From Burkholderia pseudomultivorans (GTDB taxonomy: Bacteria > Pseudomonadota > Gammaproteobacteria > Burkholderiales > Burkholderiaceae): 39,106 bases of DNA. The notes under the pieces are model-generated. The model was not told where the DNA came from and ran no database searches. It was given only the letters and a program-made list of their open reading frames with translations. Position 1 is the first letter of the stretch. Each line of letters begins with the position of its first letter. The stretch is from NCBI RefSeq assembly GCF_902499075.1, contig NZ_CABVPP010000062.1, positions 1-39,106 of the forward strand, in the 5' to 3' direction. Positions 32,570 through 39,106 of this stretch are shown piece after piece. A program made the translations under genes and the position numbers.

Positions 32570-34132
32570 TCAATGCCCCATCGCCGGTCCCGCCCCCTTC
32601 TTCGGCTTCGTGATCCACACGAGCGCCGCAAGCGCGACGAACACGACCGCCGACAGGTGGAAGAAGTCGTTGGTCGCCATCATGAAGCCCTGCTGCGTGA
32701 CGAGCTGGTTGAGCTGCGCATTGGCCGTCTGCCCGACGATGCCGAGCTGCGCGAGCGCGCCCTGGTAGTCGGTCGTATTCTGCGCGTAGACGCTCACCGA
32801 CTCCGACAGCCGCGCATGGTGGTAGATCGCGTCGTTTTCCCAGAACGTCGAGCTGACCGCCGTGCCGATCGCGCCCGACAGCGTGCGCAGGAAGTTCGAC
32901 AGCCCCGACGCGCTCGCGAGCCGCTCGTCGGAGATGCTCGACAGCGTGATCGTCGTCATCGGCACGAAGAAGCACGCGACGCCGATGCCCTGCACGAGCC
33001 GCGGCAGGATCACGTGGTTGAACGGCACGTCGAGCGTAAACGTCGCGTTCCACAGCGACACGACCGCAAATACGACGAACGCGAAGCTCGCGACCATCCG
33101 CAGGTCGAGCCGGTGCATGTTGCGGCCGATCAGCGGCGACAGCACCAGCGCGAGCAGCCCGACCGGCGCGGTCGCGAGGCCGGCCTTGCCGGCCGTGTAG
33201 CCCATCACGGTCTGCAGCCACAACGGGAAGATCACGACCGAGCCGAAGAACGCCATGAAGCCGAACGAGATGATCAGCGCGCCGAGCGCGAAGTTGCGGT
33301 CCCTGAACAGCGACAGGTCGACGACCGGCTCCTTCTCGGTCGCCTCCCACACCAGCATGAACGCGAGCGACACGACCGCGATCAGCGCGAGCGCGACGAT
33401 GAACGACGAATTGAACCAGTCGCGATCCTTGCCGAGGTCGAGCATCATCTGCAGGCACGACACGCCGATCACCAGCAGCGCGAGGCCGATCGCGTCGATC
33501 CGCTGCTTCGTCGTCTTCGTCTCGCGGCCGCGCAGCAGGAAGAACGCGCAGGTCGCCGAGAAGATGCCGATCGGCAGGTTGATGTAGAAGATCCACGGCC
33601 ACGTGTAGTTGTCGCTGATCCAGCCGCCGAGCAGCGGGCCGAAGATCGGCGCGACGATCACCGTCATCGCCCATAGGCCGAGCGCGAGCCCGCGCTTCGC
33701 GGGCGGGTAGCTGCGCATCAGGATCGTCTGCGACAGCGGCACCATCGGCCCCGACACGAGGCCCTGCAGCAGCCGGAACGCGATCAGCGTCTCGAAATTG
33801 GACGCGAGGCCGCACAGCGCGGACGCGATCGTGAACGCGAGCACCGACAGCGTGAACAGCCGCACCTCGCCGACCCGCCGCGCGAGCCAGCCGGTCAGCG
33901 GCACCGCGATCGCCGACGCGACCGAGTACGACGAGATTACCCACGTGCCTTCGCTGGTCGCGACGCCGAGACTGCCGGAGATGGTCGGCACCGCGACGTT
34001 CGCGATCGACGTGTCGAGCACTTCCATGAAGGTGCCGAGCGCGAGCCCGACGGTGAGCAGCGCGAGCGCGCCGCCGGTCAGCGGCGCGGGTTCGGCGGCG
34101 GGGGAGGCGGCGGATGCCGTGGTGGCGGACAT
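32570..34132 (-). CDS. DHA2-family MFS drug exporter (EmrB-like)
   Basis: A 520-residue proton-driven exporter with about 14 transmembrane helices. DHA2 marks: EVLDTSIANVAVPTISGSLG in TM1, RVGEVRLFTLSVLAFTIASALCGLA, motif C-like GLALGLWAMTVIVAPIFGPLLGGWI and WPWIFYINLPIGI. EmrB-type pumps normally need an EmrA adaptor and an outer-membrane channel; no adaptor gene is present here. Preceded by marR on the same strand (173-base gap with a palindromic site) and likely co-regulated with it. Confidence 0.92.
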   Translation of the reverse strand: MSATTASAASPAAEPAPLTGGALALLTVGLALGTFMEVLDTSIANVAVPTISGSLGVATSEGTWVISSYSVASAIAVPLTGWLARRVGEVRLFTLSVLAFTIASALCGLASNFETLIAFRLLQGLVSGPMVPLSQTILMRSYPPAKRGLALGLWAMTVIVAPIFGPLLGGWISDNYTWPWIFYINLPIGIFSATCAFFLLRGRETKTTKQRIDAIGLALLVIGVSCLQMMLDLGKDRDWFNSSFIVALALIAVVSLAFMLVWEATEKEPVVDLSLFRDRNFALGALIISFGFMAFFGSVVIFPLWLQTVMGYTAGKAGLATAPVGLLALVLSPLIGRNMHRLDLRMVASFAFVVFAVVSLWNATFTLDVPFNHVILPRLVQGIGVACFFVPMTTITLSSISDERLASASGLSNFLRTLSGAIGTAVSSTFWENDAIYHHARLSESVSVYAQNTTDYQGALAQLGIVGQTANAQLNQLVTQQGFMMATNDFFHLSAVVFVALAALVWITKPKKGAGPAMGH

Positions 34133-34267
34133 CGGATTCTCCTAGGCGCGGCGCGCGCGACGCGCCGACGCAAGACACCGGCCCGCAGTGCAGCGCGGCC
34201 CGGGCGGATGGAACAGGGTTGAGATCGAATCGAGCACGTGACGCGTCATCTTCTGCCCAGACAGATA

Positions 34268-34281
34268 AATAAGCGAATGCT
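34268..34281. promoter_or_regulatory. Candidate MarR operator upstream of the exporter
   Basis: Perfect inverted repeat TAAGC-GAAT-GCTTA in an AT-rich patch between marR and the exporter gene. The GCTTA half-site recurs at 34863-34867 upstream of marR. Confidence 0.5.
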
Positions 34282-34305
34282 TAACCTAGACATCGCGCCT
34301 CCGCG

Positions 34306-34797
34306 TCAATCGTCCGCTTCGTCGGGACGCGGACAGCCGTCGGCCAGGCCGGGCCCGTTGCCGATGAAGCGCTGCAGCAGGCTCGTCAGCGTCGCGAGCT
34401 CGTCGGCCGAGAAACCGGCAAGCTGCGCGTTCAGCGCGGTCGCGATCAACGACGGCAGCGCCGCGGCGGCTTCCGCGCCGCGCGCGGTCAGCGTCAGCTC
34501 GATCATCCGGCGGTCCTGCTCGCTGCGCGAGCGCGCGACCAGCCCCTTGCGTTCGAGACGGTCGAGCATCCGCGTCATCGAGCCGCTGTCGTACGACATC
34601 TTGCGCGACAGCTCGAACGGCGTGCGCGCATGGCCGCGCGACAGCAGCAGGATCACGCCGATCTGCTGCGCGGTGAGATCGAACGGCGCGAGCGCACGGT
34701 CCATCCGCTCGACGAGCACCTGCCTGGCCTTCGTCAGGTAGTAGCCGAGGCTCGTTTCCAGCGCAATGTTGTCGGGATCGTAGAGGCCGCCGGTCAT
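34306..34797 (-). CDS. MarR-family transcriptional regulator
   Basis: A 163-residue MarR protein: winged helix with LTAQQIGVILLLSRGHARTPFELSRKMSYDSGSMTRMLDRLERKGLVARSRSEQDRRMIELTLT, plus terminal dimerisation helices. As is usual for the family it probably represses the neighbouring exporter and itself, released by phenolic ligands. Co-directional with the DHA2 exporter. Confidence 0.93.
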   Translation of the reverse strand: MTGGLYDPDNIALETSLGYYLTKARQVLVERMDRALAPFDLTAQQIGVILLLSRGHARTPFELSRKMSYDSGSMTRMLDRLERKGLVARSRSEQDRRMIELTLTARGAEAAAALPSLIATALNAQLAGFSADELATLTSLLQRFIGNGPGLADGCPRPDEADD

Positions 34798-34859
34798 TCG
34801 ATTGCGCGCGACGCAATAGTGCGTTTCAGGTCAAAACGCGCCCAGTATCTTGAAAAATG

Positions 34860-34873
34860 ATTGCTTAGTCAAT
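34860..34873. promoter_or_regulatory. Candidate MarR operator upstream of marR
   Basis: ATTGCTTAGTCAAT with palindromic ends (ATTG/CAAT), in the AT-rich region between divergent marR and the small membrane protein gene; shares GCTTA with the site at 34268-34281. Confidence 0.4.
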
Positions 34874-34971
34874 ATTATTTCAGGCAACCAGTTACGACGT
34901 GCATGCTGCACTGCCGGAGACTATGTTCTGACCGATTCGCCCGCGCTGCCGGGCACCCGAGGATGTTCGCG

Positions 34972-35250
34972 ATGCTGTTCCTGAAAAATGCCGCCGGCGC
35001 GCTGCGCCGCAACCTGACCGATACCGCTCATCATGTGTTCTCCGGGCCGCACCGCGGCTGGAAGATCGCGCTGTACGTGACGATGCTGGTGGTGCCGGGC
35101 GGCTCGCTCGCGGCGCTCGGGATCGCGTGGTTCGATCATCGCCGGCAGCGCAACGCGAAAGGCGCCGCGCGCCGCACCGGCCAGCCGGGCGCGACGGAGC
35201 CGTCGTCATGGCGTGCCGCCGCCGAGCCGGTGCCCGCACGCTGCCACTGA
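34972..35250 (+). CDS. Small single-pass membrane protein, hypothetical
   Basis: A 92-residue ORF (MLFLKNAAGALRRNLTD at the start) with one membrane helix at about residues 34-55 (IALYVTMLVVPGGSLAALGIAWF) and a basic C-terminal tail. The ATG at 34972 has GAGG nine bases ahead; ATG at 34963 is an alternative. It lies between marR and the outer-membrane efflux gene. Family not recognised. 35251-35497 shows no other gene. Confidence 0.6.
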   Translation: MLFLKNAAGALRRNLTDTAHHVFSGPHRGWKIALYVTMLVVPGGSLAALGIAWFDHRRQRNAKGAARRTGQPGATEPSSWRAAAEPVPARCH

Positions 35251-35497
35251 TACGGCGCGGCCGGGCCGCGTCGCTTTCGCGCTTTCGTCTTTCCTGTCCG
35301 CATTGCCGGCCGTGTCGCCCCGCAAGCGATCCGTAATGCCCGGTAAACCGGTCGGTCGCGCCGGTAACACATTCCGCTCGCCGCGCACCGTACCCTAACG
35401 GGTGCGCAGCACCTCCGCCGTCAGTTACCATTTGTCCGCCAGCGGCAACGACCGCATCGCGCAGCGCCGCCCGCTGCGCCCAGACAGGAAAATCACG

Positions 35498-37066
35498 ATG
35501 CCGTACGCCTCACTTCCGCGCGCCATTCGCCCGCTGAGCGCCGCCGTCGCCGTTGCGACGGCCGTGCTGCTCGCCGGTTGCGCCGTCGGCCCCGACTATC
35601 ATCGTCCCGACACGTCGATTCCCGCCGCCTTCAAGGAGGCGCCCGCCGGCTGGAAAGTCGCGCAGCCGGCCGACCGCGCCGATCGCGGCCCGTGGTGGAC
35701 GGTCTACAACGATCCGCAGCTGAACGCGCTGATCGACAAGCTCAACGCATCGAACCAGACTATCGCGCAATCGGCGGCCGCGTACCGGCAGGCGCGCGCG
35801 CTCGTCACCGAGGCGCGCGCCGCGTATTTCCCGACCGTCGGGCTGAGCGCGTCGGGTTCGCGCTCGCGCACGCCGCGCGCGTCGCTGTCGTCCGGCTCGT
35901 CGTCGACGCTCGGCAGTTCGTCGAGCTCGATCGGCAACAGCTACAGCGTCGGCCTCGACGCGAGCTGGGAGCCCGATCTGTGGGGCAAGGTGAGCCGCAC
36001 CGTCAGCGCGCAGCGCGCCGGCGAAGCGGCGGCCGCCGCCGATCTCGCGAATGCGCGGCTGTCGCAGCAGGCGCTGCTCGCGCAGACCTACTTCCAGTTG
36101 CGCACCTCCGACGCGCTGCAGAAGCTGCTCGACGATACCGTGCAGTCGTACCGGCAGTCGCTGAAACTTACCGAGAACCAGTACGCGCAGGGTGTCGCCG
36201 CACGCGCGGACGTGATCCAGGCGCAGACGCAGCTGCAGAGCGCGCAGGCGGCGTCGATCGACAACGGTGTCGCACGCGCGCAGTACGAGCATGCGATCGC
36301 GACGCTGATCGGCGAACCGGCGTCGATCTTCTCGCTGCCGCCGATGCCGCTCGCGGCCGAACCGCCGGTCACGCCGGTCGACGTGCCGTCCGCGCTGCTC
36401 GAGCGCCGTCCCGACATCGCCGCGGCCGAGCGCCGTGCCGCGGCCGCGAACGAGCAGATCGGCGTCGCGATCTCCGCGTTCTTCCCGACGCTCACGTTGT
36501 CGGCGAGCGGCGGCTTCGAAAGCTCGGTGTGGTCGCAGCTGTTCACGCTGCCCGCGCGGTTCTGGACGGTCGGCCCGCAGCTCGCGGCGACGCTGTTCGA
36601 CGCGGGCCTGCGCGCCGCGCAGACCGATGCCGCGCGCGCGACCTACGACCAGGACGTCGCCGCGTATCGGCTGTCGGTGCTGAGCGCATTCCAGGATGTC
36701 GAGGACAACCTCGCGTCGCAGCGCATCCTCGCGCAGGAAATCGACGTGCAGCGGCAGGCCGTCGACAGCGCGCAGCACTCGCTCGCGATCGTCACGAACC
36801 AGTACAAGGCCGGCACCGTCGCGTACCTGAACGTGCTGACCGCGCAGACCACCGCCTTCACCGCGCAGCAGAAGCTCGCGTCGATCGCCGGCCAGCGGAT
36901 GGTGTCGTCGGTCGGACTCGTGAAGGCGCTCGGCGGCGGCTGGAACGCGTCGGACATGACGCGCGAAACCGGCGAGATGGCCGCGCCGGCGCCGTTGCCG
37001 GCCTCCGCTGCGGCAGCGCCGGCCGCGGCCGCGGCGTCGGGCACCGGCGCGCTCGCGCAGCAGTAA
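35498..37066 (+). CDS. Outer-membrane efflux lipoprotein (NodT/OprM family)
   Basis: A 522-residue TolC-like channel. Signal peptide with lipobox LLAGC (cysteine ~residue 27) is followed by AVGPDYHRPD, the classic NodT/OprM start. Two OEP repeats carry the long coiled-coil helices (ARADVIQAQTQLQSAQA and AGTVAYLNVLTAQTT). The last ~30 residues are a low-complexity Ala/Pro tail, unusual for the family. The ATG at 35498 follows AGGAAA. It stands alone and may serve the DHA2 pump nearby or an RND system elsewhere. Confidence 0.93.
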   Translation: MPYASLPRAIRPLSAAVAVATAVLLAGCAVGPDYHRPDTSIPAAFKEAPAGWKVAQPADRADRGPWWTVYNDPQLNALIDKLNASNQTIAQSAAAYRQARALVTEARAAYFPTVGLSASGSRSRTPRASLSSGSSSTLGSSSSSIGNSYSVGLDASWEPDLWGKVSRTVSAQRAGEAAAAADLANARLSQQALLAQTYFQLRTSDALQKLLDDTVQSYRQSLKLTENQYAQGVAARADVIQAQTQLQSAQAASIDNGVARAQYEHAIATLIGEPASIFSLPPMPLAAEPPVTPVDVPSALLERRPDIAAAERRAAAANEQIGVAISAFFPTLTLSASGGFESSVWSQLFTLPARFWTVGPQLAATLFDAGLRAAQTDAARATYDQDVAAYRLSVLSAFQDVEDNLASQRILAQEIDVQRQAVDSAQHSLAIVTNQYKAGTVAYLNVLTAQTTAFTAQQKLASIAGQRMVSSVGLVKALGGGWNASDMTRETGEMAAPAPLPASAAAAPAAAAASGTGALAQQ

Positions 37067-37075
37067 CCGGAGCGG

Positions 37076-37096
37076 GCGCCGCCGCGCGGCGGGCGC
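37076..37096. terminator. GC-rich hairpin between convergent genes
   Basis: An almost perfect inverted repeat (GCGCCGCCGC / GCGGCGGGCGC with one bulge) fills the 39-bp gap between the efflux lipoprotein and gspN stops. No T-run. Confidence 0.35.
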
Positions 37097-37105
37097 GTTA
37101 ACGCG

Positions 37106-37894
37106 TCAGCGTGTCGCGTCGCCGTAGATCAGCGACACCTGGCCGTTGCCGATCGGGTGGCCGAGCAGGTTCAGCAGGCCCGCGAGGTTCGCCTGCTGCT
37201 CGGGCGCCGCATGTGCGGTGCCGCGAAACGCGCCGCTGCCGGGGCCGAAACTCCCGTGCCCGTCGAGGAACAGCGGGCCCTGCGTCGTCGTCAGGTCGAG
37301 ATCGGCGCCCGTGCCCTTCGCCTGCAGCACCGCGCGGTACGAGCCGAGCGGCTTCACGCGCGACACGCGCGAACTCATCCCGTCGATCGTCACCGTCAGC
37401 TGGCCGAACGCATTGCTGCCGATCAGCCGCCAGTCGGTCCAGCCGAGCCGCACGTCGCCCTGCAGGTCGAGCGTGTTGAACGGCGTGCCGAGCCCCGCGA
37501 GCAGCGACGCAGGCACCGCCATCGCGCCCGCCGACAGCACCGCGCCGCGCCACGTCGCATCGAGCGTGACGGGCTCCGGCATCGCCTCGGTCTGGCGCAT
37601 GCGCATCTGCACGCGCCCGGTCAGCAGCGGCCAGAAGCGCGTGGTCCATTCGACGCGGCCCGGCAGCAGCGTCGCCGCGCTCTGGTCGGCGCCCGGCGCG
37701 AGCATCAGCGTGCCCGAGCCGTGCCATAGCGAGCCGGCCGGATCGGCGAGATTCACATGCCCGCCCGTCGCACGCGCGAACTGCGGCGCGATCCACGCGG
37801 CCGGCGCGAGCGCGACCAGCGTGACCGCGGTCGCGAGCCCGCCCGTCGCGACCCACGGCAATGCGGCGGCGAGCCGCCTGATCCACGGCCTCAT
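37106..37894 (-). CDS. gspN: Type II secretion system protein GspN
   Basis: A 262-residue inner-membrane protein with one N-terminal helix (about 10-34) and a beta-rich periplasmic domain (DPAGSLWHGSGTLMLAPG, LDLQGDVRLGWTDWRLIG, PLFLDGHGSFGPGSGAFRGTA). GspN is an accessory pseudopilus-platform component present in only some T2SS operons, Burkholderia included. Last gene of the gsp operon, 31 bases after gspM. Confidence 0.9.
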   Translation of the reverse strand: MRPWIRRLAAALPWVATGGLATAVTLVALAPAAWIAPQFARATGGHVNLADPAGSLWHGSGTLMLAPGADQSAATLLPGRVEWTTRFWPLLTGRVQMRMRQTEAMPEPVTLDATWRGAVLSAGAMAVPASLLAGLGTPFNTLDLQGDVRLGWTDWRLIGSNAFGQLTVTIDGMSSRVSRVKPLGSYRAVLQAKGTGADLDLTTTQGPLFLDGHGSFGPGSGAFRGTAHAAPEQQANLAGLLNLLGHPIGNGQVSLIYGDATR

Positions 37895-37925
37895 CGAGCG
37901 CCCGCCGCTTGCGTCATCCGTTTCC

Positions 37926-38432
37926 TCATTTGTGCATCGACGGCTGCATCACGGCCGTCAGGTCGACCTGGCCGTCCTCCTTCAGCGCCGTCGCGTGCGC
38001 CTCGCCGACCTGCACCTTGAACTGCCGGCGCGCATCGTCGAGCCACTGCGTCCACGCCGGGAACGACACGTTCTTCATCTGGACCTGCACGCCGTTGCCG
38101 ACGATCTGCACCTGCGCGCCCTGCAGCCCGTGGTCGGACAGCGACGCGGTCAGCGCGTCCTTCAGCGCGAGGCCGGTTGGCGCGACGCCCTGCGCGGCGG
38201 CCGCGAGCGACTTCGCCTCGTTGGCCTGCGCGGTCATCTGCGCAAGCTCGCGGCGCATCGTCGGCAGCTCGCGCTGGATGCGCGCGCGGCCTTCCTGCGC
38301 GGGCGACCACAGCACCGAATACGCGATCGCGACGGCCAGCACGGCGCCGCCCCAGCCGAGCAGCGTCTTTTCGCGCGGCGTGCGCTCGCCCCAGAACTGG
38401 GCCAGCGTCTCGTTCAGTTGTGCGGTGTTCAT
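37926..38432 (-). CDS. gspM: Type II secretion system protein GspM
   Basis: A 168-residue bitopic protein: short cytoplasmic tail, one helix at about 25-43 (LLGWGGAVLAVAIAYSVLW), a coiled-coil (about 45-80) and a ferredoxin-like periplasmic domain. GspM pairs with GspL in the inner-membrane platform. Its ATG overlaps the gspL stop by four bases. Confidence 0.92.
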   Translation of the reverse strand: MNTAQLNETLAQFWGERTPREKTLLGWGGAVLAVAIAYSVLWSPAQEGRARIQRELPTMRRELAQMTAQANEAKSLAAAAQGVAPTGLALKDALTASLSDHGLQGAQVQIVGNGVQVQMKNVSFPAWTQWLDDARRQFKVQVGEAHATALKEDGQVDLTAVMQPSMHK

Positions 38433-39106
38433 GAGCGGCTCCGGATCGTCCATTTGCCCGTGTTGCTGTCGACTTCGCCGGACAGCCCGTTGCGCGCGAG
38501 GCGCTGCGGGAAGTCGGGATCGACCTTGACCTCGGGCTTGAAGCCGACGTCGAGCCGCCGGTCGTGATAGTCGAGCGACGCGATGCCGTTCTGCGGCAGC
38601 GCGCCCAGCGAACGCGACAGCCCGCTCGCGAGCGCGAGGAAATCGTTCGGCGACAGTTCGCCGGCCGCGAGCCGCAACTGGTCGAGCTGGCGCTGCATCT
38701 GCGCGGGCGGGTCGAGCACCGTGGTCGTCTTCGGGAACGCAGACAGCAGCGTCTCGGTGATCTGCGCGGACAGCGCGTCGCGTTCGCGAGACAGCTTCCA
38801 CCAGTGCAGGTTCATCCCGATCACCGCGACGCCGAGCGTCGCCGCGACCAGCGCGATCGGCACGCGCAGGCGCTTCACCGTCGCGCGATCGAAGCGCCAC
38901 GGCTGCGACTCGAATTCGAACTGGCACAGATCGAAGCGCTCGGCGAGCGCGCGGTGCGCAAACGCGTCGAACGGCAGCGGCATCGCGCCCGGCAGCAGCG
39001 GGCCGCCGTCGGTGCGGCCGACCGAGGCGAGGCGCGGCTCCGCGCCCGGTTCGCCGAGTTCGTACAGCTCGACGGCGCCGCCGCCGGCCAGCGCGGCCAG
39101 CGTGCC
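38429..39106 (-). CDS. gspL: Type II secretion system protein GspL, 5' end beyond window
   Basis: The C-terminal 225 residues of GspL; the frame runs open to the window edge. Visible are the end of the cytoplasmic actin-like domain, one transmembrane helix (VPIALVAATLGVAVIGMNLHWW), a coiled-coil and the periplasmic domain ending KWTIRSRS. GspL links the GspE ATPase to GspM. Upstream gsp genes must lie to the right of the window. Confidence 0.92.
   Translation of the reverse strand, partial: GTLAALAGGGAVELYELGEPGAEPRLASVGRTDGGPLLPGAMPLPFDAFAHRALAERFDLCQFEFESQPWRFDRATVKRLRVPIALVAATLGVAVIGMNLHWWKLSRERDALSAQITETLLSAFPKTTTVLDPPAQMQRQLDQLRLAAGELSPNDFLALASGLSRSLGALPQNGIASLDYHDRRLDVGFKPEVKVDPDFPQRLARNGLSGEVDSNTGKWTIRSRS

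Overview
The window is high-GC DNA (mid to upper 60s per cent by eye) and looks like a chromosome of a Burkholderia species, most likely the B. cepacia complex. Supporting signs are the fliLMNOPQR flagellar block next to gspL-gspM-gspN, a Burkholderia-type porin, LrgAB/LysR, and small PXPV/glycine-zipper secreted proteins. This is inferred from gene families and order, not from a database search.

Layout from left to right. (1) 1-177: a strong sigma70-like promoter firing leftwards out of the window. (2) 178-1218: a coupled MazG-like pyrophosphohydrolase and HNH nuclease. (3) 1354-4409: an oxidative-stress module with cytochrome b561 and a catalase-related peroxidase on the minus strand, divergent from an ECF sigma factor and its membrane anti-sigma. 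Two near-identical ECF promoters lie back to back between them. (4) 4410-6100: an AT-richer region with an array of composite repeats. Each has a CACAGCRTTT element about two helical turns before a DnaA-box-like TATCCACA. The array also holds a symmetric AT-rich element and three tiny coupled ORFs. This is the most unusual part of the window and may be a replication origin or DnaA-binding locus. (5) 6101-7738: a GT87-like membrane glycosyltransferase and tRNA-Val(GAC) with promoter and terminator. (6) 7856-9261: an ECF41-type sigma factor (SnoaL-like C-terminus) with a carboxymuconolactone-decarboxylase-like protein and a matching promoter. (7) 9729-11970: egtB-egtD, ergothioneine biosynthesis. 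(8) 12267-13385: three small exported proteins. (9) 13554-18598: a Type III restriction-modification pair, mod-res. (10) 18964-25344: substrate-binding protein, ATPase, permease, histidine kinase, response regulator and porin in one direction, probably a sensed uptake system. (11) 25518-29992: fliL-M-N-O-P-Q-R. (12) 30238-32518: lrgA-lrgB with a divergent LysR regulator. (13) 32570-37066: MarR and a DHA2 drug exporter, then an outer-membrane efflux lipoprotein on the other strand. (14) 37106-39106: gspN, gspM and the 3' part of gspL, the end of a type II secretion operon running in from the right.

Most genes are tightly packed: TGATG or ATGA overlaps couple b561/peroxidase, sigma/anti-sigma, mod/res, CMD/ECF41, fliN/fliO and gspL/gspM. 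Two genes, egtD and the porin, appear to start at TTG codons with good Shine-Dalgarno sequences.
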